From Bacteroidetes bacterium 47-18 (lineage in GTDB: Bacteria > Bacteroidota > Bacteroidia > Chitinophagales > Chitinophagaceae), in assembly GCA_001897155.1 (NCBI GenBank), contig MKSF01000033.1:124001-188000 (forward strand): DNA of 64,000 bases, given 5' to 3'. The first letter of the stretch is position 1, and each line of letters starts with the position of its first letter. The notes beneath the pieces are model-generated. The model was given only the letters and a program-made list of their open reading frames with translations, ran no database searches and had not been told where the DNA came from. Positions 33,262-42,260 of this stretch are shown here, piece by piece. The position numbers and the translations under genes are program-made.

Positions 33262-35355
33262 ATGAAAAAATTATTGTTCACTATATTCGCTTTAGGCTGC
33301 CTCAATGCAGCTTATACCCAGGGCTCCAGCAGGAATGTAAGACCTCTCCCCGGCCCTGCACCGCAGATCAATATTGCTGATGCCAAAACATTTACTTTAG
33401 ACAACGGCCTGAAAGTATATGTTGTGGAAAATCACAAATTACCCCTGGTTACTTATACCATCCAGTTTGATGTTGACGTGCCTAATGATATGGAAAAAGC
33501 CGGTATCAAGGACTTTTTCGGAAGTATGATGTCCGCCGGTACCAAAAAAAGAAGCAAGGAGCAGTTCATTGATGACCAGGATGCCATCGGCTCCAGGATA
33601 GGTGTATCGTACAATTTTGCCTTCGCCTCCGCACTGACCAAGCACCAGGATAAGCTGCTGGATATTTTTTCCGACTGTATTCTGAATCCCAACTTCAGCA
33701 ATGAAGAGCTGATCAAGATCAGGAAGCAGGCCGAATCCAGCCTCCAGGCCAATGAGAACAGCGCTGATTATATGATGAACAATGTTCAGGGTGTTGTTTT
33801 CTATGGCGCTAATCACCCTTACAGCGAGGTAACGACAGAACAAACGATCAGGAATGTTAACCTGTCGGATATCAGCAAGTATTACCGGACATATTTCAAG
33901 CCTAATGTTGCCTATATGGCCATTGTGGGAGATATTACGGTAGAGGAAGCTAAAAAGCTGGTCACCAAATATTTCAATAGCTGGCAGAAAGGAGACGTTC
34001 CAAAAGCCAAATACCCGGCAGTACCACAGCCGTCCGGACGGGTAGTTCATTTTGCTGACAGGCCCGGCGCCGTACAGTCCAAGGTCGTTATCGGTAATCC
34101 CGTTGAGTTAAAACATACCGATCCTGACCTCCAAAGCGCCAGGGTCATGAACTATATCCTGGGTGGCGGTAGCTCTTCCAGGCTCTTCACCAATTTACGT
34201 GAAAACAAGGCCTGGACCTACGGCGCCTATTCTTCACTGAGCCAGGATAAGGAAATAGGTTATGTAGAACTGGCTGCGGACTGCCGCAATGAGGTGACGG
34301 ATAGCTCCGTTCACGAGATGCTCCAGGAGATGAAAAGCATACGCAACCAGCCTGTTGACGAAAAAGTGCTGCAGGGCGCTAAAAATTATATCAACGGCGT
34401 ATTCGCGCTGGGCTTAAGAAATCCCCAGACCATCGCCTCCTATGCTATCAATATAGACAGGTACAACCTGCCGAAAGATTACTATAAGACCTATATGCAG
34501 AAAACATCCAGCGTAACAATTTCGGATGTTAAGAATGCTGCCAATAAGTTCCTGACGCCGGAACAGACCAATATTATCGTAGTGGGCAACCGTACAGAAG
34601 TAGAGAAGTTAAAAAGGTTCGCCACCAACGGGGAAATCCGCTTTTACGATAAGTACGGCCAGCCTGCGGCAGCCATTGAGAACAAGGTCATCAACGGCCA
34701 GACCGCGGATGCTATCGTAGCCAAGTATATCCAGGCCATCGGTGGGGAAGCCGCGATCAAAGGGCTCACTTCTCTTGATGCCAGGGGCACTACGGAAATT
34801 TACGGTACCAAAGCCGATTTTGAAGAAAAGGTATCCAGTCCCGACAAATATTATTTCGGCATCTCCACCAAGGTGGGCAATGCCATGCAGACTGCTTACG
34901 CAACTATGGTGAACGGAGAAAAAGGCGTTATTGAGCAGCAGGGTTCCCGCAGCACTATGCCACCAGCCTATGTGGCTGTGTACAAGCTGAAAGCCAATCT
35001 TCAGTCTATCCTGCAAAAGGATTCCCTGGGTGTAAGCTATGAGCTGGAAAGCCTGACCAAGCTGAACGGTACGGATGTATATCTTATCAATAAATATTCC
35101 GATAACGGTAAGGCGCTGACCAGGCAGTATTATGATGCCAATACCGGCTTATTGCTGAAAGATGAAGAGATCGTAAAAGTCAACAACCAGGAGTCGATCA
35201 CCACCCGCATTTACAAAAATTATAAAGAGGTGAAGGGTGCCAACGGCTATAAAGTGCCTCATACCATTGAGGAAGACGCCGACGGCCGTAAATCGACCTA
35301 CCAGTACAGCAATGTAAAAGCCAACGGTAAGATCCCGGGAGTATATTTCAAATAG
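33262..35355 (+). CDS. Exported inactive M16 partner with an extra C-terminal domain
   Basis: A 697-residue protein with a signal peptide (ALGCLNAAYTQG). Residues about 40-460 are an M16 fold, but the zinc motif is replaced by DFFGS in IKDFFGSMMSAGTKKRS, so it cannot be catalytic; the SSRLFTNLRENKAWTYGAYS stretch keeps the Arg/Tyr residues typical of inactive partners. Residues about 480-697 are an extra domain (IVAKYIQAIGGEAAIKGL; YYDANTGLLLKDEEIVKV; GYKVPHTIEE) resembling the LolA/LppX-type fold of Bacteroidota outer-membrane proteins. The fusion suggests lipid- or lipoprotein-related docking, which is inference. Co-transcribed with the catalytic subunit. Confidence 0.9.
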   Translation: MKKLLFTIFALGCLNAAYTQGSSRNVRPLPGPAPQINIADAKTFTLDNGLKVYVVENHKLPLVTYTIQFDVDVPNDMEKAGIKDFFGSMMSAGTKKRSKEQFIDDQDAIGSRIGVSYNFAFASALTKHQDKLLDIFSDCILNPNFSNEELIKIRKQAESSLQANENSADYMMNNVQGVVFYGANHPYSEVTTEQTIRNVNLSDISKYYRTYFKPNVAYMAIVGDITVEEAKKLVTKYFNSWQKGDVPKAKYPAVPQPSGRVVHFADRPGAVQSKVVIGNPVELKHTDPDLQSARVMNYILGGGSSSRLFTNLRENKAWTYGAYSSLSQDKEIGYVELAADCRNEVTDSSVHEMLQEMKSIRNQPVDEKVLQGAKNYINGVFALGLRNPQTIASYAINIDRYNLPKDYYKTYMQKTSSVTISDVKNAANKFLTPEQTNIIVVGNRTEVEKLKRFATNGEIRFYDKYGQPAAAIENKVINGQTADAIVAKYIQAIGGEAAIKGLTSLDARGTTEIYGTKADFEEKVSSPDKYYFGISTKVGNAMQTAYATMVNGEKGVIEQQGSRSTMPPAYVAVYKLKANLQSILQKDSLGVSYELESLTKLNGTDVYLINKYSDNGKALTRQYYDANTGLLLKDEEIVKVNNQESITTRIYKNYKEVKGANGYKVPHTIEEDADGRKSTYQYSNVKANGKIPGVYFK

Positions 35356-35381
35356 TCTCCTGGCTGTTTTTGCCTGTCCAT

Positions 35382-35417
35382 AAAAAAAGGTTGCCCTTCC
35401 GAGAGCAACCTTTTTTT
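35382..35417 (+). terminator. Terminator after the M16 pair
   Basis: A 13-bp stem (AAAAAAAGGTTGC at 35382-35394, GCAACCTTTTTTT at 35405-35417) with a seven-T run. Confidence 0.92.
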
Positions 35418-35814
35418 ATGCTCCCGATTCAAGTGTATTAATTATTTTTTGAAAATATCAATAACTGCTGCTGAATACCGTAAACATAGCAAATATCTGA
35501 TGATGATACAATCATAATGAAATGTTAAAATTTAAAGATTATTTTTCATAAGCCAACTTTATATATTTTTTATATGTCTATCAACCGGAGCGGTCGCAGC
35601 GCGCCTGCGGCGGCCGGGGCGCGCCCTTGTTGTTTAAGTAAAATGCAGATAGGATGAAAAATCATTACCGGAAGCGGTATCGGGGAGTAAAACATTAAGG
35701 AAGCAGTGCCTGGACCGGATAGTGTAGCAGAGCTATTGAGTTGAATTGCATTAAATAACCAGTATCCGACTATATGACAATACAATCATTTACACTAAGA
35801 TCATACATCCGTCC
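35418..35814. other. Gene-free stretch: A+T-rich DNA with a short G+C island
   Basis: No supported gene. The first 165 bp are very A+T-rich. An abrupt G+C island follows at about 35586-35627, containing the 10-bp self-complementary GGGCGCGCCC at 35617-35626, after which composition returns to normal. It probably includes the promoter of the next gene, but no TAnnTTTG box is evident. Confidence 0.5.
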
Positions 35815-37389
35815 ATGAAATCAAAATTTATACTTCCTGTTTTAACGTTCTTGCAGGTGGCTCTGTATCTGCCTACCCAGGCGCAAATGAGCTGCGATAC
35901 CACCAATTTCCCAACCGCCTATGTTATTAACGAGCCGGATTATCCCTATACCTCCGCCGGTGGCATCACCATCACATCCAGCTATATCAATGCCCTTGTG
36001 TACCCGGCAGCCTGGGCATCCAACTGCGGGGGACAGTCTTATGGCACCAGGGCCAACAGTATCTGGCTGAATGCCACCAACCAGTCCTGGACGCTGACCT
36101 TCAGCCAGCCCGTCTCCCGTCTGGTCATGGTAATCTCTGCTACAGATGGCGGCGAGGAGTTTTATTTCAATGCCAACACCGGGACCATTACCCTTTCGGG
36201 CTACTGCACCGGTAATTTCACATCCACCGGCAATGCCCTTACCTGCTTCGGGGTCACTCCCTCTCCCGCAGCCGGCACCTATGTCATCATCAACAATAGC
36301 ATGCCCGCCACACAATACACCGTTACCCATAATGGCGCGCTGAACGGCTCTATCCTGAATCTCCTGGACTGCTTCTCTATGGGATGTCCTGATGTCAAGA
36401 TCAGCCAGAGCATATGCCAGTCAGACCTTCCTTTTACCTGGAACGGCAAAACGGTCCGTACAACAGGCACCCATACGCTGACCGACGTCCGCGCCTCTTC
36501 CATAGCAGGCTGCGACAGTACTACAACGCTGACATTGACCGTACATAGCAACCCGCAACAGGACCTGCAGGAAACCATCTGCGAGCAGGATCTGCCTTTT
36601 CAATGGAATGGCCAGTCAGTAACGGCTACGGGTACCCATATACTGACCGATGTCCGGCCTTCGGAAGTATCCGGCTGCGACAGCACCACTACCCTGACCC
36701 TCACGGTCAACCCGAACCCCAGGATATATATAACGGACACGATATGCGAATCCCCTGCCGGCTTTGTCTGGAACAACCAGAGCATACAGGCACCGGGCCG
36801 CTATACGCTGAAAGATACCCGCCCTTCCGTCCTTACCGGCTGCGACAGCATCACCACCCTGGACCTGACCATACACCCCTCGCCCGAGATTGCAATGTCC
36901 CCGGAAACTCCGGCTCCCTACTGCATAGGAGATACCATCGCGCTATCCTTCAGCGGGGCGGTATCTTACGACTGGCGCGCCATCCGGCCGCTTCCTGATT
37001 TCAGCAAAGGCAGGTATTACCTATACGAAGGCCTGAACCTCCTGACCGTCAAAGGAACTAATGAGCTGAATTGTACCGGTACCAAGACCTTTACCATCCT
37101 GGCCAATGAATGCTGCGATATGGCTATTCCCAATGCATTCTCACCTAATAATGATGGCATGAACGACTTTTTCTATGTCATCCAGAACGGCAATCCCGCC
37201 GGCTTTGTTCTATTAATATTTGACAGGTGGGGCAAGGAAGTTTTCCAGAGCTTTAATGTCAATGTCCAATGGGACGGCTCGCACTTGGGCAGACCCGTTG
37301 AGGCCGGAGTATATTATTATTATATTGAAGCTACCTGCGCCGGCGGCAATAAAACAGTCAAAAGAGGAGAGATACACCTGATCAGGTAA
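35815..37389 (+). CDS. T9SS type-B exported protein with three Cys-rich repeats
   Basis: A 524-residue secreted protein. A signal peptide ends LPTQAQ. The N-terminal region (about residues 25-195) looks like a beta-sandwich adhesion-type domain. Three tandem repeats of about 52 residues follow (about 200-355), each with IC at the start, a W-N core (FTWNGKTV; FQWNGQSV; FVWNNQSI) and GCDS-TTL near the end. The C-terminal 85 residues are the gliding-motility-associated type-B sorting domain, IPNAFSPNNDGMNDFFYV to RGEIHLIR. It is therefore T9SS cargo that is probably attached to or released from the cell surface. Ligand unknown. Confidence 0.9.
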   Translation: MKSKFILPVLTFLQVALYLPTQAQMSCDTTNFPTAYVINEPDYPYTSAGGITITSSYINALVYPAAWASNCGGQSYGTRANSIWLNATNQSWTLTFSQPVSRLVMVISATDGGEEFYFNANTGTITLSGYCTGNFTSTGNALTCFGVTPSPAAGTYVIINNSMPATQYTVTHNGALNGSILNLLDCFSMGCPDVKISQSICQSDLPFTWNGKTVRTTGTHTLTDVRASSIAGCDSTTTLTLTVHSNPQQDLQETICEQDLPFQWNGQSVTATGTHILTDVRPSEVSGCDSTTTLTLTVNPNPRIYITDTICESPAGFVWNNQSIQAPGRYTLKDTRPSVLTGCDSITTLDLTIHPSPEIAMSPETPAPYCIGDTIALSFSGAVSYDWRAIRPLPDFSKGRYYLYEGLNLLTVKGTNELNCTGTKTFTILANECCDMAIPNAFSPNNDGMNDFFYVIQNGNPAGFVLLIFDRWGKEVFQSFNVNVQWDGSHLGRPVEAGVYYYYIEATCAGGNKTVKRGEIHLIR

Positions 37390-37434
37390 GCTCGTTCTTA
37401 CCGGAAGGCAAAAATGCCGGTCTGAAAAGTAAAT

Positions 37435-37474
37435 AACCCTGTCATATTTCGACTGAGCTCTATATGACAGGGTT
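37435..37474. terminator. Hairpin after the type-B T9SS gene
   Basis: A 13-bp perfect stem (AACCCTGTCATAT at 37435-37447, ATATGACAGGGTT at 37462-37474) with a 14-nt loop containing TTCGACTGAGCTC. The following TGTTTAT is weakly T-rich. The loop resembles the REP-like motif at 37496. Confidence 0.7.
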
Positions 37475-37495
37475 GTTTATCGATACATAGCACAT

Positions 37496-37516
37496 TTCGA
37501 CAAGCTCAATGTGACA
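37496..37516 (+). repeat. REP-like motif, copy 1
   Basis: TTCGACAAGCTCAATGTGAC plus A. The same 21-base motif, with three changes, is at 51327-51347, and a variant forms the loop of the hairpin at 37435-37474. Such TTCGACAAGCTCA-type motifs recur between genes in many bacteria. Confidence 0.6.
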
Positions 37517-37532
37517 CAATAAGCCCGATGTG

Positions 37533-37570
37533 ACACTACAAGAGGCTTTTTAGAAAGCCTCTTGTAGTGT
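37533..37570. terminator. Perfect 17-bp hairpin
   Basis: ACACTACAAGAGGCTTT (37533-37549) and its exact complement at 37554-37570 around TTAG. Placed between the converging ends of the T9SS gene and the minus-strand lipoprotein operon; it may terminate one or both. No strong T tract. Confidence 0.6.
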
Positions 37571-37824
37571 ATATAATGATCGCCTTAATGCACTTCCAGC
37601 TTGTTGCTTATATAAAAACAGCCAGTTTATTTTATCTCGTAAATTCGGCGGGGTGCAGTTATCTGATAAAGCCTTACAGGGTTGTTGGTGAAGAACACCA
37701 ACGATGGAGTGAACACCACCAGCCGAATAAAATGTACGGTCTTGTGTGGTCATTCCAAAAGGATGTGAGGTATTTATTACACCTGCTATATACTTTGCGG
37801 CTTATATATAGAAGTCAGCTTGTA
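37571..37824. repeat. Gene-free stretch with repeat fragments
   Basis: No supported gene. It contains copy 2 of the TTGTTGG-GAAGAACACC repeat (37682-37717; copy 1 at 2567-2599) and, at 37748-37770, GGTCATTCCAAAAGGATGTG plus AGG, which is the near reverse complement of the conserved core of the mobile-element-like repeats at 43-55 kb. The latter could be a decayed copy in opposite orientation. Confidence 0.45.
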
Positions 37825-38982
37825 TTATAATGGCTTACCCTCCACCGTCCAGTTATCATACCTGTTATTGCCGGAAGTATTATCATGACCGTCACTGAAT
37901 ACGATCTTTATCCCGAAATCAGGGTTATTCCCCGCGCCCGGTATGGTAGAAAAGTCCAGCTCCTCCAATACAAAGCTTTCTGTAACGCTATAGCTGGACT
38001 GCTCCAGCCCTGTATTGATATAATTACTGCCGTCCAGCGTATAATAGATATTATTGGTCCGGGCGCCGTTGCCTGTACGCATCACCACATATTTCACTTT
38101 GATGTCCTTAAAGCCCGTGGTAGGTATCTTCACAAAGAAATCAGCCGCAGGATTCCGCAAACGCAACGCGTTCCCCGCCGCATCATTATTACGGGCGTTC
38201 AATACCGAACCTTCATTTACCGGGTCAAAAGCAGCGCCATAGGACATAGCTGCCCCACCGGTCGTGAAGGCCGGGTCCATAACAGCGGTCCCGTTGAAAT
38301 TCCAATAGTGGATAAGGCTATCATTACCGGTCAGCGTATCTACAGGCTCTCCCGGCACGGAATCTATTTTCAGCGCATCAATGGTGATATTGTCATACCT
38401 GTTGTTACCGCTGGCATTCGTATTGCCCACGTTAAACGTAAAGCGTATGGCAAAATCAGGGTTATCGTCCGCAGCCGCTATCTTAGCGAAGTCCACGCTA
38501 TACACGATCCATTCCGTAGATACATTTACAACCTTTCCCGTAATGCCGTCACTGATAAAAGTAGCGCCATCGGTGGTATATTCAATGATATTCTCCCGGG
38601 CGCCGTTGCTGGTCCGCATGACCGCAAACGTCAGCAGAGGCGATTTATATCCTTTGGTAGGCGCTTTAATGACCATATAGGTGGACGGGTTCCTGACGCG
38701 CAGCGCCTTGCCGGAGTCGCTGCCCCGGCGGCTGTTCAGAAGCGTGCCTTCCGTATCATCATAAGCATCACCGGTAACGATCTGACCCGCCCCTATGGTA
38801 AAGCCGGGATTCAGCAACGAACCGCTGTTGAAATCCCAGTAGTGTATCAGCTCCCTGTCGCCCGGGTCTATAGGGTCTTTGGGAACAATCACGGATGCGT
38901 CGGAAACCCTGTCCTTTACACATCCTGTCAATCCCGCCATTAAGAAGAGCGGTAAACATACCTGTTGTAATAAACGTCTCAT
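37825..38982 (-). CDS. Lipoprotein with two tandem beta-sandwich-like repeats
   Basis: A 385-residue lipoprotein (lipobox AGLTGC, Cys21). Two repeats cover about residues 45-205 and 222-385; each opens LIHYWDFN or LIHYWNFN, continues with GTLLNSRR or GSVLNARN, then ALRVRNP or ALRLRNP, VMRT-NGAR, and closes with ASGNNRYDN or TSGNNRYDN. They look like internally duplicated carbohydrate-binding or jelly-roll domains. The protein is probably surface-anchored. Last gene of a four-gene minus-strand operon with a T9SS protein, a porin and a propeller protein. Confidence 0.83.
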   Translation of the reverse strand: MRRLLQQVCLPLFLMAGLTGCVKDRVSDASVIVPKDPIDPGDRELIHYWDFNSGSLLNPGFTIGAGQIVTGDAYDDTEGTLLNSRRGSDSGKALRVRNPSTYMVIKAPTKGYKSPLLTFAVMRTSNGARENIIEYTTDGATFISDGITGKVVNVSTEWIVYSVDFAKIAAADDNPDFAIRFTFNVGNTNASGNNRYDNITIDALKIDSVPGEPVDTLTGNDSLIHYWNFNGTAVMDPAFTTGGAAMSYGAAFDPVNEGSVLNARNNDAAGNALRLRNPAADFFVKIPTTGFKDIKVKYVVMRTGNGARTNNIYYTLDGSNYINTGLEQSSYSVTESFVLEELDFSTIPGAGNNPDFGIKIVFSDGHDNTSGNNRYDNWTVEGKPL

Positions 38983-39072
38983 GAGCTATCTTATTAAAAC
39001 GATAGTATAAGTATTGACATCCGCCCGTATACTTATACTACCGTTAGTATTTTGATGGAGAAAATTTTATGC

Positions 39073-40965
39073 TTATTCTACTATAAACCGTGCTGCACCG
39101 CCGTCAGTAGTCCTGATGATATACATACCTGTATGCAGGTCCTCTGTGGCCAGGGCTGTGGCATCAGTGAAGGTTTTCAGCGCTCTCCCGGTCAGGTCGT
39201 ATACCTTACCCGAAACCGGTCTGTCAAATACCAGGTCCTGCCCGGGCTTAACAGGATTAGGATAAAAAGCCACGCCTTTATTACCCAGCTCCCGTACGGA
39301 AATGGGACGGATATATCCTTTCACCTGCACGTCATCCAGCCTGAAAGCAGGCCTGGAGCCTCCGGCGCCCGGTACGTCCAGCTCGCAATACAGCCAGCGG
39401 AGCTGCATACCAGAACGGTTCAGCAGAGCGGCATCCAGGCTGAAGGATACCCTGACGCTGTCCAGCTCCGATCTATTTTCAGAAGAGAATACCACTGGTA
39501 CGGCAAAGTCTTCAAAGTCCGCATCCGTTCCGGTCCTGTATTGCAACCTTACCTCATATTCCCTGGCTACCGCACCGTCTCCCCTTGTCAGCAGTTGTAA
39601 AGTATAGTCCAGCACCACACTGTCCACCTCCTGCGTATTCAGCCCTACAACGATACCACCCACATACACATTATTGTTATTGCTTCCGGATACGCAATCA
39701 TCATATTGCGCGCTGCCGGTATTGATAAATGAAACCCCGTTATCTTCCAGGCCGTTAAAGCGCGGACGGCTGGTAAGGTCATAGCCGCAATGCCAGTCAC
39801 CCGCCAGAGGTAAGTGAGTAGGCTTAGGATTGCTTGCCGTAGTATAATGGAAAACGGTATACTCAGGATAAGTGGCAGCAGGCGCTGCAGGATCCCACTC
39901 AGTAAAGGTATAGGTATTGGTTTTGAGCGCTACAGGCGCAGGGTCGGAAGACGCATAGGCTGTACCGGCCAGTGCCACATTCTGCACCGCAAGGCCCGAG
40001 ACCAGACTGATGGTGCCGTTATCCGTTCCTGCGGCAACGGGCGTATATTTCACATATATATAGCGTGGCGTCACCGTATCGCCTGCGGATGGAACGCTGA
40101 TAGCCGTACCGTAAGTGCCGGCATAGGTTTCGGATATTTCAAAAGGCGCAGCGGCCAGGATGTCAATGGCAGTAGCGATGTTGCCACCGGAGATCATCAC
40201 GGAATCAATGGAAGAGGAAACGCCCACCCGGCTGTGGAAGTCCAGCGCCGTGACGTTTGTATGGATGCGACTTACAGCGCTGAGCGATATGGAAGACACA
40301 TTGATATTGGTAACCGCCAGTTGCGGCCTCGCACCCGTAGCGGTATTGGTATCTGCCATAAAATACTTCCACTCCAACTGCACCAGGGCCTGATTGTTCA
40401 CCGCTGCAGGAAGCGTAACGGCGCTGATGTTCTGTGTATGGCCGGCCGTATTATTGCGTGCATATTCCACGTAATTGGTACCGTCCATTACGGGATTCCA
40501 GGCGCCGGTATTCCCTACCCTGTAGTATAAACGCACCAGGAAGGTCCTGTTGTTGGGCACGATGGTCTTACCGGTCCAGCTTACCTGTACTCCGGCTCTT
40601 CCTGTAGTATTCAGGGCCAGTACGGCGGCACCCAGCTTATAGCCGTTGGCGCTGAGATTAGAGCTACCCGTATTGATAAAGGAGAACCCGTCTGTGCCCA
40701 CACCATTCATACGGGTACCGCTTGTCAGGTTATATGCCCCGGCATAATCTTCCGCTATCGTATCTGCAGCCAGCGGATCTCCCGTATTGCCCAGGAAGTA
40801 GAATCTCATAGCGGCGGGATAGGTATTGGCAGCGCTGGCAGCAGGCCAGGAGGTAAAGTTAAAATCGGAAGCGGCAAGATCGTGCGGGGTCGCAGGCCAG
40901 GTCTGAGCCTTTAATCCTGTCATCCCCATCACCGCTGATAAGGTCATTAATAAGATTTTTTTCAT
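39073..40965 (-). CDS. T9SS-exported protein with duplicated jelly-roll-like domain
   Basis: A 630-residue secreted protein. A signal peptide ends TGLKAQ. Two related modules, about residues 30-230 and 345-535, share the pattern F-W-PA----TYP, a GYDLTS/AYNLTS-R-NG block, VSFINTGS or FSFINTGS, and an L-W-Y segment. A central domain (residues about 235-340) contains FEISETYAGTYGTAISVP, like abnormal-spindle/choice-of-anchor domains. The C-terminus is a type-A T9SS domain (VAFYPNPVKPGQDLVF, HTGMYIIRTTDGG). It starts 56 bp after the porin gene. Function unknown. Confidence 0.86.
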   Translation of the reverse strand: MKKILLMTLSAVMGMTGLKAQTWPATPHDLAASDFNFTSWPAASAANTYPAAMRFYFLGNTGDPLAADTIAEDYAGAYNLTSGTRMNGVGTDGFSFINTGSSNLSANGYKLGAAVLALNTTGRAGVQVSWTGKTIVPNNRTFLVRLYYRVGNTGAWNPVMDGTNYVEYARNNTAGHTQNISAVTLPAAVNNQALVQLEWKYFMADTNTATGARPQLAVTNINVSSISLSAVSRIHTNVTALDFHSRVGVSSSIDSVMISGGNIATAIDILAAAPFEISETYAGTYGTAISVPSAGDTVTPRYIYVKYTPVAAGTDNGTISLVSGLAVQNVALAGTAYASSDPAPVALKTNTYTFTEWDPAAPAATYPEYTVFHYTTASNPKPTHLPLAGDWHCGYDLTSRPRFNGLEDNGVSFINTGSAQYDDCVSGSNNNNVYVGGIVVGLNTQEVDSVVLDYTLQLLTRGDGAVAREYEVRLQYRTGTDADFEDFAVPVVFSSENRSELDSVRVSFSLDAALLNRSGMQLRWLYCELDVPGAGGSRPAFRLDDVQVKGYIRPISVRELGNKGVAFYPNPVKPGQDLVFDRPVSGKVYDLTGRALKTFTDATALATEDLHTGMYIIRTTDGGAARFIVE

Positions 40966-41021
40966 TTTAAAACATTTTATAAGTTAGCTGATATATTATT
41001 CAGATGCGGGTGCGTATCTTA

Positions 41022-42218
41022 TCAGAAAGCATAGCTCATACCCACCCTGACCTGGTCGGTCCATTTTAAAGGTTCCAGCTTTGCATCCTCTTTCATGATG
41101 CGGTAATAGTGCAACTTCACTACGGCCTTGTACCCATTGATGAGATAGGCATAGCCAATACCCAGGCGTTGGGTCTCACCCGCTACCAGGTCGTTCAGGT
41201 TATAATTTTCATATCTTACGGACAGTACCGATTTTGCCGGTAATGCACAATAATTGACCTGCGCCTGCCATCCCCCGGATCTTACGATCCCTTTATTGAC
41301 CTCAGCATCGGTATTGTAAAACAAATCGCTGCCGGCCTGGGAAGGCTCCAGGCGCAGCACCTGCGCCTCGAACTGCGCGGAGAATCCCCTGTACTGGAAG
41401 CTGGCATCCCATCCGTATGCGAACCTTTTGCCGTCTATCACCCGCAGGCCGTACTCGCCGCCAATATTGGACGGCAGCTGCTGTCCCGCTGGTTGCGCTT
41501 TGTTCGTGTACCTGGCATTGATACCGGCCCTTACCATTGGAACGGGCACCTGCAGTATATCCGCCTCCACGTACCGGTACCTGGCGGGATAGGCCACATC
41601 TGCACGGCCTATATATTCCAGCCGCCCGCTGGGGTCGTTATCATTATTGCCGATAATATTTTCACCCAGGCCCGTATATACGCCCGCATACAGGTTGATA
41701 CGCTGCTTCCACATACTGTGTGTTAGCGTGATCCCGATGTCCCTTCGGGAGAAGAAATCTCCCCGCAGCAATTGCCCCCGCTGCCAGAATACCGACTCAT
41801 CAAAGGACAGCATAGAGCCCTGTGAGTACGGCAGCTTGTCATAGCCCACCTTGATATCTACCGGCAAGCCGGTATATTCTATGAAAGCGCTCATCAGCCC
41901 GGGATTTTCCGGGTCAAGTGTCTGGCCGCTCTGCATGGCAGTTTCCGCAAGGTCCGCCATATCCACCCTTACTTTATAAGCCCATTGCTTACCTACCCGG
42001 CCGTTCAGTCCGAGCTGCATATCCCGTAAGCGGAACCTGTTGTTCTTACGGTTCAGCTCGCCCTCTTTCAAGAAACGGTGATTGTAATATGCGGACACGA
42101 AACCTGACAACTGCAGGCTATGGTTACCATTTGTAAAGGTGTGCTGGGCTGCTGCCGGAGCGCTGCCTAACATCACAGCGCCCGCGCATAGGGTCAGAAA
42201 TGTAAAATATCTATTCAT
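41022..42218 (-). CDS. Outer-membrane porin (phosphate-selective porin O/P-like)
   Basis: A 398-residue beta-barrel protein with a signal peptide ending PAAAQ. Alternating aromatic strands (LQLSGFVSAYYNHRFL; YKVRVDMADLAETAM; VDIKVGYDKLPYSQG) and a C-terminal Phe (VRVGMSYAF) are typical of OprP/OprO-like porins. FWQRGQLLRGDFFSRRDIGIT is a family-like segment. Ion preference cannot be read from the sequence. Second gene of the four-gene operon, 42 bp after the propeller protein. Confidence 0.87.
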   Translation of the reverse strand: MNRYFTFLTLCAGAVMLGSAPAAAQHTFTNGNHSLQLSGFVSAYYNHRFLKEGELNRKNNRFRLRDMQLGLNGRVGKQWAYKVRVDMADLAETAMQSGQTLDPENPGLMSAFIEYTGLPVDIKVGYDKLPYSQGSMLSFDESVFWQRGQLLRGDFFSRRDIGITLTHSMWKQRINLYAGVYTGLGENIIGNNDNDPSGRLEYIGRADVAYPARYRYVEADILQVPVPMVRAGINARYTNKAQPAGQQLPSNIGGEYGLRVIDGKRFAYGWDASFQYRGFSAQFEAQVLRLEPSQAGSDLFYNTDAEVNKGIVRSGGWQAQVNYCALPAKSVLSVRYENYNLNDLVAGETQRLGIGYAYLINGYKAVVKLHYYRIMKEDAKLEPLKWTDQVRVGMSYAF

Positions 42219-42260
42219 AAATAAGTTGATAGCCTTTTCGCAAAAGCTGTTGCGGGTTTG

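Noticed and set aside
35570-35785. A 71-codon minus-strand frame in the 35418-35814 gap
   Set aside because: It crosses the G+C island with no recognisable protein features.
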